Positions 23,684 to 30,162 of a stretch of 37,252 nt of DNA are shown piece after piece. Origin of the DNA: a virus; the IMG/VR virus record IMGVR_UViG_3300029449_000008, positions 1 through 37,252 of that record; one strand, written 5' to 3'. Made by a program: the position numbers and the translations under genes. How positions within the stretch are numbered: the first letter of the stretch is position 1; every line of letters begins with the position of its first letter. The notes under the pieces are model-generated. The model worked only from the letters and a program-made list of their open reading frames with translations. It did not search any database and was not told the origin of the DNA.

Positions 23684-25100
23684 AGAAATTTACCTCCTCG
23701 GTTGTATTTCGTTGGAATGTTTCGCTTCTATTTCTTGGTGCTGCAGGTTTGATCGTTCTACCCCTTCTCATTATACAATACCCTCTCAGCGCGTCAGGTG
23801 CGTGTGTTAATTCGTGTGGTTCATTCGCTACGTCATTCGGGTTCTTGTCACTTGTCAATAACTGGGGTAGTGTTCTGATTAAATCTGTGCAGGTTCTGAA
23901 TATCTTCAGCTTGGCATTCTTCTTTGGTTCGCCTGTGAATATATCTCTTGTTTCATAAACCTTCAAGTATTCCTTAACTGCAAGCCACCCAGGTACCCTA
24001 CTGTTATCCGACTTCCTGAAGGTTACTCCACCTTCCCTGAATCCATCTACTATACTTTTCCCGGTATCCTTTGTTCTGCTCCATAGGTCGGGTGGTGCGT
24101 ATCTTTGTGTCAATCTGTCTCCGTCATTAACCTCTAGTATTCTCTTGGCTGCTTCAGTAATGATTAAATCACTTTCATATATCATTTTATATACGTAGCT
24201 TGCCCCTCGTTCGTCCTCCGCTATCCACAAGGCAGCCAGTTTGTCTAATCCGTAGTCTACTGTTAGATATCTGTTCCAGTGGTCTGGAATAACAAATGGA
24301 TCCACTACATGAATACCAGGATTGAATTCCATAAAGTATGTATTGGAAGGTCTAACGAATTTACCATTAGCCAACATTTCCCACAAATCTTTGTTGCTGT
24401 GCTTCAACTCCTCGATATCTGCCCGTTGTTCCGGTGTCAGGTATGGATTGTCCCAGTGTGTCGATACAACTACCATACAAGGAATATCTGTGGATGCTCC
24501 ATCAATCTCTACACCTATGTTGCGTTCAAATACCTTTGGCCTGCCATCGTCAAAATACTCAAACACTTTGTCGGGCGGCTTTTGAAAGAATTCTTGATTA
24601 ATGTAGGAATCAGGGTTAACAGGGTTCATTGTTATGTATAGCTTTCTGTCCTCTTTGTCTCCACCTCTAAGCTGCATCCTAAGGGCCTTGAATTGCTCAT
24701 ATGTGATGTTCTCCCCTTCTTCATACCAGGCAGCTGTCACGCTGTTTAATGACTTAACTTGTTTTTGTTGTTGTTTGCTGTGGTATCCTCGGAATATTGT
24801 CTTGCTTCCGTTTCTATGTGTAATTTCCGGAGGGTTCTTTGTTTGTGAGAATACTGGATCATATCCAAACTCTTCGGTTCTTTCTTCAATTCCTGCTTTA
24901 ACTCCGGCACCTATGTTGGTCTCAACATCCTCTATCACCAGTAGTTTGTAGTCTGATTTGTTGTGCATATTGATGACTGCTTGTTGTTCCATGAAATGCG
25001 ATTTACCACTATTTCTACCGCCTACCAATATATATACAGGGTAATCGGTGGTCAAAACGTAATCATAATATATAGGTATTACTTCAATTTCTCTCTTCAT
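23676..25100 (-). CDS. terL: Terminase large subunit
   Basis: The protein has 474 residues. The ATPase domain has Walker A GGRNSGKS at 27-34, a coupling/Walker B segment (TAAWYEEGENI), and the packaging-motor motif RMQLRGG. The C-terminal nuclease domain has the expected acidic residues (TVDYGLDK..., later ...HAPDALRGYCIMRRGR). It moves DNA into the capsid and cuts it. Start is ATG at 25100 after AAGGTG. It is followed by a small membrane protein and the portal gene. Confidence 0.92.
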   Translation of the reverse strand: MKREIEVIPIYYDYVLTTDYPVYILVGGRNSGKSHFMEQQAVINMHNKSDYKLLVIEDVETNIGAGVKAGIEERTEEFGYDPVFSQTKNPPEITHRNGSKTIFRGYHSKQQQKQVKSLNSVTAAWYEEGENITYEQFKALRMQLRGGDKEDRKLYITMNPVNPDSYINQEFFQKPPDKVFEYFDDGRPKVFERNIGVEIDGASTDIPCMVVVSTHWDNPYLTPEQRADIEELKHSNKDLWEMLANGKFVRPSNTYFMEFNPGIHVVDPFVIPDHWNRYLTVDYGLDKLAALWIAEDERGASYVYKMIYESDLIITEAAKRILEVNDGDRLTQRYAPPDLWSRTKDTGKSIVDGFREGGVTFRKSDNSRVPGWLAVKEYLKVYETRDIFTGEPKKNAKLKIFRTCTDLIRTLPQLLTSDKNPNDVANEPHELTHAPDALRGYCIMRRGRTIKPAAPRNRSETFQRNTTEEVNFFD

Positions 25101-25159
25101 CTGATCACCTTGTATCCGGACGGTGGGGCAAGTCCATTTTGTGTTGGAATTTCAACGTT

Positions 25160-25594
25160 TTATTTTTCAGCTTTTTTTATGACAATCTCTGGGAGTTTGA
25201 GTTCTCCGGAGTGTTCAATGTCTTGTTTATCTCTCCACTTCTTGGGCTGTCTATTCTTCAGCCACGCCATTGCAGCTCCTGTATCAGGTGGGTAATGTTT
25301 TGTAGTATGTACAACCATTTCTTCACCGTTGTTATTAAATATTTTATCTTCGGGGTGGCTATATCCTTTAGCCCTGTGATACAACGATTCAGCTATTTCA
25401 GCGTCTGCAATATCCTTTCCCCTTTTTATGGAGTCGCAAAACTCTTTGTGAGCCTTCTTCCATCTGTGTATTGTAGCAACATCAACCTCAAAGAAATCAG
25501 CAAGGGCTTCATCTGTAGCACCTAGCAATAAACATAATTTATAAGCCTGTCCAGCATATTCTTTTTTATACTTCGTTGGTCTACCACCTGCCAC
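25160..25594 (-). CDS. terS: Terminase small subunit
   Basis: The protein has 144 residues. It begins MAGGRPTKYKKEYAGQAYKLCLLG-like and has a helix-turn-helix at 28-48 (DEALADFFEVDVATIHRWKK). A central oligomerisation region and a basic portion (WLKNRQPKKWRDKQ) follow. It recognises the packaging site. The start codon is GTG at 25594, with GGAGGTGAGG before it. It is the first gene of the late operon, after a structured leader of about 145 bases. Confidence 0.9.
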   Translation of the reverse strand: MAGGRPTKYKKEYAGQAYKLCLLLGATDEALADFFEVDVATIHRWKKAHKEFCDSIKRGKDIADAEIAESLYHRAKGYSHPEDKIFNNNGEEMVVHTTKHYPPDTGAAMAWLKNRQPKKWRDKQDIEHSGELKLPEIVIKKAEK

Positions 25595-25613
25595 AACCTC
25601 ACCTCCATTAATT

Positions 25614-25740
25614 AGCTACCTAACTATATACATAAAATAATAGCCACTTAATAGTAGCTTAGTCCGGGCTTTTCTCTCGGGACATTACAGGTCTTAACCG
25701 TATTCCCACACCTTAGCAATTAATATTAATCCTTATCTCC
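25614..25740 (-). ncRNA. Structured 5' leader of the late operon
   Basis: The late transcript begins near 25738 with about 145 untranslated bases. Hairpin A is GGGA...UCCC (25707-25679) enclosing UAC-GGU / ACC-GUA with a UAAG loop. Hairpin B is GUCC...GGAC (25683-25662). A and B share the same UCC bases, so they exclude each other. Hairpin C pairs AGCUACU with AGUGGCU (25659-25642); its first arm can instead pair with GGUAGCU (25620-25614), close to the terS ribosome site. This looks like a two-state regulator, but it could also be a packaging (pac/cos) structure. Confidence 0.45.
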
Positions 25741-25744
25741 CTAT

Positions 25745-25773
25745 ATTATATCATTATTTATTATTTAACGCAA
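25745..25773 (-). promoter_or_regulatory. Late operon promoter
   Basis: TTGCGT (25773-25768) and a perfect TATAAT (25750-25745) are 17 bases apart. The -35 box is weak, which suggests help from an activator or lower basal activity. It lacks the inverted repeat seen at P1-P3. Confidence 0.72.
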
Positions 25774-25797
25774 ATAAAAAGACCCTTTTAAGAGTCC
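25771..25797 (-). terminator. Terminator before the late promoter
   Basis: In minus-strand RNA, GACUC pairs with GGGUC around UUAAAA, followed by UUUUUAUUUG. The stem overlaps the last codons of the 60-residue gene, and the U run overlaps the -35 box of the late promoter. It closes the small P2 operon. Confidence 0.78.
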
Positions 25798-25970
25798 TCA
25801 TTTTCTTCCTCGTATATTTCCCTAAGTACCGCAGCCACCGCATGCCACCCACACATCCCTACAAATATTCTAACCTGTTTCCTCATCCTTCTGAAATTCT
25901 TTGCCTGTATACTCTCTTCCTCTAGGCCGGCGTCGTGCATTGCCGACCAGTTCGCTCTATGCCTGTTCAT
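25788..25970 (-). CDS. Small basic protein, unknown
   Basis: This is a 60-residue protein with a basic first half (QAKNFRRMRKQVRIF) and an acidic end (EIYEEENEDS). It starts by ATGA overlap with the 75-residue gene and ends in the terminator. No family is recognised. Being the last gene before the late promoter, it could be a late regulator, but nothing in the sequence shows it. Confidence 0.65.
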   Translation of the reverse strand: MNRHRANWSAMHDAGLEEESIQAKNFRRMRKQVRIFVGMCGWHAVAAVLREIYEEENEDS

Positions 25971-26194
25971 TGTTTCCCCCTGTTAGCCCTTAACGATGGG
26001 CACATACTGTACTTGCCTAATGGGTGAACCATTTCAGCACCGTCATATTCTTTTATCCTGCAAGCTTTATTTTTGCCCTCTACCTCTATAGTTATAGTTT
26101 TAGCGGTTCTTTTCAATACCTCATAATTCCATGTACAATTGTGATCGCATATACTTCTCATGCCGTATGTTTTACCTACTTCAAATTTAATCAT
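25967..26194 (-). CDS. Small conserved phage protein with Cys residues
   Basis: This 75-residue protein has C17/C21, C46 and C64. It begins MIKFEVGKTYGMRSICDHNC and has a beta-rich stretch (AKTITIEVEGKNKACRIKE), followed by YSMCPSLRANRGKQ. I have seen similar small proteins in Firmicutes phages but know no function for them. It has a strong ribosome site (GGAAGG) and is the second gene of the P2 operon. Confidence 0.75.
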   Translation of the reverse strand: MIKFEVGKTYGMRSICDHNCTWNYEVLKRTAKTITIEVEGKNKACRIKEYDGAEMVHPLGKYSMCPSLRANRGKQ

Positions 26195-26215
26195 CTTGTT
26201 ACCTTCCTTGTTTTT

Positions 26216-26431
26216 TTATATGTAAAGTGTATAACTCAAGTTAGAATGAAAATATACTGTAATTTGGTTTTCTTTGGCTTGCCAAACTTTAAACATTTTT
26301 GGAAACATCTCCACATCTTTCTTTACTGCTTCTATGCTCGATTCGTTCCATATCATTGTAACTACATCAACTTTTTCTACTTTGTCCCATATGTTCTTAA
26401 ATTCTTTTGAGTTCCTTCTAATTGTTCTCAT
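26216..26431 (-). CDS. Small protein, first gene of the P2 operon
   Basis: The start is set at ATG 26431, after GGGAGG, giving 71 residues (MRTIRRNSKEFKNIWDKVEK...). A longer frame from 26488 is rejected because its first bases are the -35 box of promoter P2 and it has no ribosome site. The protein is mixed helix and strand with no recognised domain. Confidence 0.7.
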   Translation of the reverse strand: MRTIRRNSKEFKNIWDKVEKVDVVTMIWNESSIEAVKKDVEMFPKMFKVWQAKENQITVYFHSNLSYTLYI

Positions 26432-26459
26432 TTTGTTACCTCCCTTATCTCTATAACTA

Positions 26460-26488
26460 ATTATAACATCCATTGTCCTATCCGTCAA
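26460..26488 (-). promoter_or_regulatory. Early promoter P2
   Basis: TTGACG (26488-26483) and TATAAT (26465-26460) have 17-base spacing. Bases 26484-26505 are identical to 2575-2596 at P1. It drives the three small genes down to 25788. Confidence 0.9.
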
Positions 26489-26491
26489 TAG

Positions 26492-26504
26492 TTTATTTAA
26501 TAAA
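26492..26504. promoter_or_regulatory. Candidate operator beside P2
   Basis: TTTATT-T-AATAAA, identical to the inverted repeat at 2583-2595 and at the same 3-base distance from the -35 box. Confidence 0.55.
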
Positions 26505-26512
26505 ACTTTAGA

Positions 26513-26538
26513 TAAATAAAAAGGACCTTTTCAGATCC
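26513..26538 (-). terminator. Terminator of the PP-loop cassette
   Basis: Minus-strand GGAUC pairs with GGUCC around UGAAAA, followed by UUUUUAUUU. It overlaps the stop codon of the 33-residue peptide gene and closes the cassette that begins at promoter P3. Confidence 0.75.
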
Positions 26539-26632
26539 CCGCCTTCACCACATCCACCCACCTATATAATTCTACCAGACAGTAGGATAGTATGCTGCAG
26601 ATCGTTATACCTATTATAGTTAGTCTAATCAT
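26531..26632 (-). CDS. 33-residue single-pass membrane peptide
   Basis: The frame starts with ATG at 26632, inside the last codons of the PP-loop gene (ATGATTAG overlap), with GGGAGG 9 bases upstream. It encodes MIRLTIIGITICSILSYCLV and then a short polar end (ELYRWVDVVKAGI). The hydrophobic stretch (residues 4-20) is long enough to span a membrane. The overlap means it is co-translated with the PP-loop protein, so a functional tie is likely. It could be a membrane tether or toxin-like peptide; nothing decides this. Confidence 0.7.
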   Translation of the reverse strand: MIRLTIIGITICSILSYCLVELYRWVDVVKAGI

Positions 26633-27383
26633 TTAGTATATCCTCCCATGTTATTTGGTTTTCTATTTGCTGCAGTGTTTTTAAATTATGTTTAATATTA
26701 AACTGTCCAGGTTTCACAAATCCACCTTTTGTCGTTTCACTTACATAAAACATTAACTCTTTCCATTGATCCGGGAAACATCTTTGTAACTTCTTTAAAC
26801 TTTCATCCCCTTGTTTTGGACAAAGGAAGCAGCCTAATCTTTCAAAATAATCATACAAAGGATTTAATATTCCCTCCTTCTCGCAATACTCTCTGCAATC
26901 TATTTCCTGCATGTTCCAATCTATCAAAGGATATCCATGTGTGGGATCTCCACTACCTTCAAGATATCTTTTTATTATCTTCTGTCTTTTGGTTGATTTT
27001 TCATCTATTGCATAACCTATGTATTGTATATAATCATTCCCCAATTCCTTCAAATAATTTTGTATGGGCTTAACTTTGGCTTCTCTTGTCCAATAACAAC
27101 TAAATGCTACTAACGGGAATCCCCTTTTCTTACCTTCGCTTTCGCCTCTTGTAACTTTACCATAAAACCAATTATCAAAAGTATCCTCTGTTTTCAGAAC
27201 TGTGCATTCTTTGCCTTCGTGTTGCCATTTAGATATAAGTTTGTGTCTCATTTCTTTTTCTTGCGGAAACTCCTTTTCGATAGCCACAAACACAATTTCA
27301 TCAAGGGGCATCCCTTTCTTGATTATTAAATCCGTCATTGCTACAGAATCTTTTCCACCGCTGCAAAATGATATATATTTCAT
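26625..27383 (-). CDS. PAPS reductase-like PP-loop ATPase
   Basis: The protein has 252 residues. The PP-loop is SGGKDS at 8-13, which binds the ATP or PAPS phosphates. A Cys-rich part near the end (RLGCFLCPKQ, C185/C188) is as in phage members of the PAPS reductase/DndC-like superfamily and could hold zinc or iron-sulfur. Other cysteines (C96, C163, C167) stand in the middle. Family members reduce PAPS in sulfur assimilation or activate substrates for nucleic-acid modification; which applies here cannot be told. It overlaps the genes on both sides, a CxxC protein and a membrane peptide. Confidence 0.82.
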   Translation of the reverse strand: MKYISFCSGGKDSVAMTDLIIKKGMPLDEIVFVAIEKEFPQEKEMRHKLISKWQHEGKECTVLKTEDTFDNWFYGKVTRGESEGKKRGFPLVAFSCYWTREAKVKPIQNYLKELGNDYIQYIGYAIDEKSTKRQKIIKRYLEGSGDPTHGYPLIDWNMQEIDCREYCEKEGILNPLYDYFERLGCFLCPKQGDESLKKLQRCFPDQWKELMFYVSETTKGGFVKPGQFNIKHNLKTLQQIENQITWEDILND

Positions 27384-27559
27384 CCTCTCTTACACCTCTC
27401 ACATATAAATTTGTTCTCACACCCGTCATATGTTTTACTTTCTTCAAAATTCAACGTGTAGTCCCTCTCTTCCCTCTCGTATATCAAACTCCCGGTAAAA
27501 GTACCGCACACCTCACAATTACCGGATAGCCCTGTTTGTTTGTAGTGGTAGTATCTCAT
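27380..27559 (-). CDS. 59-residue zinc-ribbon-like protein
   Basis: The frame starts with ATG at 27559, after AAGGGAGG, and overlaps the PP-loop gene by ATGA. It has C15-x-x-C18, C47 and C53-x-x-C56, a plausible zinc site at both ends of a charged middle part. It is the first gene after promoter P3. Coupled to a PAPS-reductase-like enzyme, it could be an electron- or sulfur-carrier or a nucleic-acid-binding partner (inference). Confidence 0.75.
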   Translation of the reverse strand: MRYYHYKQTGLSGNCEVCGTFTGSLIYEREERDYTLNFEESKTYDGCENKFICERCKRG

Positions 27560-27592
27560 ATTGTTACCTCCCTTAATTTCTTACTATACCTA

Positions 27593-27621
27593 ATACTACC
27601 ACATATTGCATCATAGGTCAA
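27593..27621 (-). promoter_or_regulatory. Early promoter P3
   Basis: TTGACC (27621-27616) and TAGTAT (27598-27593) have 17-base spacing. The -35 box and the 20 bases upstream closely match P1 and P2. It drives the PP-loop cassette. Confidence 0.85.
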
Positions 27622-27624
27622 TAG

Positions 27625-27639
27625 GTTTATTTTATAAAC
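27625..27639. promoter_or_regulatory. Candidate operator beside P3
   Basis: GTTTAT-TTT-ATAAAC is a perfect 6-3-6 inverted repeat, 3 bases upstream of the -35 box and related to the 13-base repeats at P1 and P2. Confidence 0.55.
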
Positions 27640-27640
27640 T

Positions 27641-27814
27641 TTACTCTTTATTTTTAAACAATTGATTGTAGGTTGATTCTCCTATACCCCAATCAATCCC
27701 AATCTTCGGACTACTCACCTCATGAATAGCCCCTATCACCTCGCCTAACACCTCTGCTGTCTCTGTCTCCACTATATACTTTATTCCTTTTATTTCAAAT
27801 GTACATTTAATCAT
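27641..27814 (-). CDS. 57-residue protein, unknown
   Basis: The frame starts with ATG at 27814, after GGAGG, and overlaps the RusA stop. It encodes MIKCTFEIKGIKYIVETETA, then a mixed region with GIDWGIGESTYNQLF. It is the last gene of the replication operon, before promoter P3. No family is recognised. Confidence 0.7.
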   Translation of the reverse strand: MIKCTFEIKGIKYIVETETAEVLGEVIGAIHEVSSPKIGIDWGIGESTYNQLFKNKE

Positions 27815-28166
27815 TGTTGACCTCCACTATTGTAATTTCCACACCTTCACCAGTGTAGAATTCCTGCGTTACCTTTTTTACATATTTTCTGTTATCGTCC
27901 TCTATCAAGTACCCTTTAAGGCCATCAATCAGCATTTTAACCAGGAACCCATGATTGTCAATGTCTAGTCTTGAATTAAACTTAAACCCTATCTCTACTG
28001 GATTCTTGAAGATATTTCTTTTGATTCCCTGTTCCATCAATGAGTACAATACCAACTCGTGAACTTCTTCGGCTACTCTTCGGCGTTTGCTCCAGTGTAC
28101 ACCGGCATAGTAGGTATTCGATCCGTATTTCTTACCCGTCACTTTCAAATTTACTTTAAATGTCAT
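27807..28166 (-). CDS. RusA-family Holliday junction resolvase
   Basis: The protein has 119 residues. The RusA core is clear: NPVEIGFKF, then SRLDIDNHGFLVKMLIDGLKG with the catalytic acidic residues D68 and D70, then LIEDDNRKYVKKV with the DD pair. RusA cuts four-way DNA junctions and helps resolve branched DNA before packaging. It has a GGAGG ribosome site and lies near the end of the replication operon. Confidence 0.88.
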   Translation of the reverse strand: MTFKVNLKVTGKKYGSNTYYAGVHWSKRRRVAEEVHELVLYSLMEQGIKRNIFKNPVEIGFKFNSRLDIDNHGFLVKMLIDGLKGYLIEDDNRKYVKKVTQEFYTGEGVEITIVEVNND

Positions 28167-28410
28167 TTTGCCTCCAAGTCTCTATAATATCCCACATTTC
28201 CTTTTCATTTATGTCTAAATCCGGACTGCCTTTATCACTATATGTAATTTTTTCATCATCAATAAAGATATCATTGATTTTTATTATATATATTTCAGGT
28301 TTCAATATCAGCCTTCTAATCCATATACGTTTATTATTTGCAAAGTAATTAATTGTCACCCCTTCTATCCCATCACACCTCACCACCAACCTCAACTTCA
28401 ACTCTAACAT
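28156..28410 (-). CDS. Small protein, unknown
   Basis: The start is set at ATG 28410 (MLELKLRLVVRC...), which has GGAGGGG before it; the longer frame from 28452 has none. 84 residues, with alternating hydrophobic and charged strands and a C-terminal helix (EKEMWDIIETW) like the end of the 117-residue early protein at 1982-2335. It overlaps RusA by 11 bases. Confidence 0.68.
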   Translation of the reverse strand: MLELKLRLVVRCDGIEGVTINYFANNKRIWIRRLILKPEIYIIKINDIFIDDEKITYSDKGSPDLDINEKEMWDIIETWRQNDI

Positions 28411-28541
28411 TCCAACCCCTCCTCGTACTCGAAACCCTCGCATCCGCTCCAAGCATATTCAATCATATCAACATCATACTTACTGCAGTAAATTGTTCCG
28501 GGTTCTCTCTCTTCTCCATATTTGCACAAATCACATGTCAT
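28404..28541 (-). CDS. 45-residue Cys-rich peptide
   Basis: The frame starts with ATG at 28541 by overlap with the upstream gene's stop (ATGA) and encodes MTCDLCKYGEEREPGTIYCS with further Cys residues at 34 and 45. It is acidic and probably zinc-bound. Confidence 0.65.
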   Translation of the reverse strand: MTCDLCKYGEEREPGTIYCSKYDVDMIEYAWSGCEGFEYEEGLEC

Positions 28542-28729
28542 CTATGGACCCTCCTTTTAGTTTTCGCAATGCTGCCAATTTGATATCCGCTAACATCTTC
28601 AAATATACCCTTATTCTCATTTCTAACGCGTTTCTTCTCTTCCATGACACTATGGTATTCTTTATATCTTTTGCAATCACTGTGACAATTCTCGTGTCTG
28701 TCAGCACAATTATAACAAGGTGTTTTCAT
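28538..28729 (-). CDS. 63-residue Cys/His-rich phage protein
   Basis: C5-x-x-C8, H12, C15, H16 and C19 form a compact zinc knot, followed by a basic helical tail (EEKKRVRNENKG). This CYNC...C...C..Y.EY pattern is common among small proteins of Firmicutes phages; its function is not known to me. Both ends overlap neighbours by ATGA. Confidence 0.75.
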   Translation of the reverse strand: MKTPCYNCADRHENCHSDCKRYKEYHSVMEEKKRVRNENKGIFEDVSGYQIGSIAKTKRRVHR

Positions 28730-28899
28730 ATCCTTTTCCCCTTACTGTAATATATATCCATGCTTTCCCTTTTTGCCCTCATTTCGTCCGCTGCCTTTTT
28801 ATTCCGTTCCCTGTCTGCTTTTTCTTTTTGGTCTAGCTTGCAGTATCCAAACCCTACAAGCGTCAATCCTATCAATCCTATCAATAAGCCGTTTATCAT
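28726..28899 (-). CDS. 57-residue single-pass membrane protein
   Basis: The frame starts with ATG at 28899, overlapping the upstream stop, and encodes MINGLLIGLIGLTLVGFGYC, a single membrane segment, then a highly charged helix. The start of the gene contains a short direct repeat (TTGATAGGA twice). It was probably a membrane-anchored coil; function unknown. Confidence 0.68.
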   Translation of the reverse strand: MINGLLIGLIGLTLVGFGYCKLDQKEKADRERNKKAADEMRAKRESMDIYYSKGKRI

Positions 28900-29147
28900 T
28901 TCATCCCCTCCAATAGTTTCGGTAAACCTTTTCTGACAATTTCTTTTGATGCACGGTCAACTACTTTTTCGATTATATCGTCTTTGTTTGCGTATATGTA
29001 TTGCTTGACCGCCTTATCCATTCCATCCCTTACCCCAAATTTTGCTGCCCTACCTTGATATGCTTCGTTAATCATTATTTGCCTTACAATTTCTTTTTCC
29101 ACTAACTCAGTTATTCTTCTTTCGTCTATTTCAATGCTAAAATTCAT
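28896..29147 (-). CDS. Small helical phage protein, unknown
   Basis: This is an 83-residue, predominantly helical protein with regular hydrophobic spacing (ITELVEKEIVRQIMINEAYQ...IIEKVVDRASKEIV). No cysteine or membrane part. Similar small proteins are frequent in Firmicutes phage early regions. Confidence 0.7.
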   Translation of the reverse strand: MNFSIEIDERRITELVEKEIVRQIMINEAYQGRAAKFGVRDGMDKAVKQYIYANKDDIIEKVVDRASKEIVRKGLPKLLEGMK

Positions 29148-29362
29148 ATCTTACCTCCATAGTATCTATCTATAGCTTCCGCCATTCTATCCCAGTATTC
29201 CCCTTCTTCTTTGTCCAACTCGTCCGCTTTTACTTGTCTTTCTTTTAATGACTTATGGCACCATTCAACATCCTCATTTACTCTGCAACCGCTATCTGTA
29301 TATTCCCCCACTTCTTCCCATGACAATGGGCATCTTTCGCAATCACCTATATATTTACTCAT
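29144..29362 (-). CDS. 72-residue Cys-containing protein
   Basis: C8, C11, C26 and C35 lie in the first half (GDCERCPLSW...GCRVNEDVEWCHKS) and could bind one zinc. The second half is an acidic helix (ADELDKEEGEYWDRMAEAID). It is joined to both neighbours by ATGA overlaps. Confidence 0.7.
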   Translation of the reverse strand: MSKYIGDCERCPLSWEEVGEYTDSGCRVNEDVEWCHKSLKERQVKADELDKEEGEYWDRMAEAIDRYYGGKI

Positions 29363-29559
29363 CTATCAAACCCTCCTAATATATTTTCCTGTGGTATCTT
29401 GTAATATGCAACATATCTGTTCAACTTCTTTAGTATGTCAATGTAATCATCGATATACTTCTCTTGTTCTGCTTCTGTCCGCTTCGGATCATCTAACCAC
29501 TTTACAGCTTTTCGCTCCCGTTCCAGGAGTTTGTTGTATTCTTGTTTGTAGGTTTCCAT
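29359..29559 (-). CDS. 66-residue helical protein
   Basis: A short, strongly charged protein (METYKQEYNKLLERERKAVK...), likely all helical. It overlaps both neighbours, ends with a short Gly/Asp tail, and is of unknown function. Confidence 0.66.
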   Translation of the reverse strand: METYKQEYNKLLERERKAVKWLDDPKRTEAEQEKYIDDYIDILKKLNRYVAYYKIPQENILGGFDR

Positions 29560-29777
29560 TAAAATTCATTCACTTCCGGTTCACCATTTGTCACTATATG
29601 TTCAATAGCCGACGTTTTAAGTATACATTCCACTCCGTATCTGTCATAAACGTTAATATATTCATGTTCTTGCAAGCGTGCAACTATATCCGGTTCATAT
29701 AAATAAATTAATGCATAACTATAATGATTACCGCCAATCGTATGTAGCATAAATTTTTGTCTATACATTTGCTTCAT
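29559..29777 (-). CDS. 72-residue protein, unknown
   Basis: A small protein of mixed composition, rich in Tyr and His (MLHTIGGNHYSYALIYLYEPDIV). The start at 29777 is preceded by GGGAGGG. The C-terminal half has beta-like strands ending in an acidic tail. No family is recognised. Confidence 0.66.
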   Translation of the reverse strand: MKQMYRQKFMLHTIGGNHYSYALIYLYEPDIVARLQEHEYINVYDRYGVECILKTSAIEHIVTNGEPEVNEF

Positions 29778-29801
29778 CTTCTATCCCTCCCAAGGATTTT
29801 A

Positions 29802-30125
29802 TTATAACTCTTTTAATTTATTTTCTATTTCTTGCTTCTGTTTAATTAACTCCTGCTTTTCAAACTCTTTATTTTGCTTTCTTACCAAACTTGCATCTTT
29901 ACGATTTAACATTTTTAATTTTGGCATTTTAGCTTTGATATGTGTATACCTATAATATTTTTTATTCCACATATCAATTTTCCATTGTTTTTCAAACCAA
30001 TAATGTTCAATACCTACATTTTTTAACCACTCCGCGTATTGTTTTTCATAACGTTTGTGTATCGATAAAGTTATTTCTCCTGATTTAAATTTTTCAATCA
30101 CTTCATCTGTTAGTTTTGGATACAT
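29802..30125 (-). CDS. 107-residue basic protein, unknown
   Basis: A basic protein (Lys-rich) with an aromatic middle (HYWFEKQWKIDMWNKKYYRYTHIKAK) and a helical C-terminus. It lies directly downstream of the primase-helicase gene and may bind nucleic acid; no motif proves it. Confidence 0.68.
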   Translation of the reverse strand: MYPKLTDEVIEKFKSGEITLSIHKRYEKQYAEWLKNVGIEHYWFEKQWKIDMWNKKYYRYTHIKAKMPKLKMLNRKDASLVRKQNKEFEKQELIKQKQEIENKLKEL

Positions 30126-30162
30126 CTTTTAACCCTCCCAAGGTGGTGTATTTAAATACTCT

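Noticed and set aside
25595-25787. tRNA gene in the terS leader
   Set aside because: The hairpins do not make a cloverleaf, and no T-loop (TTCGA-type) or CCA-end pattern is visible.
26432-26488. Longer start (26488) for the first P2-operon gene
   Set aside because: These bases contain the promoter P2 boxes, so the segment would not be transcribed in full; ATG 26431 has a perfect ribosome site.
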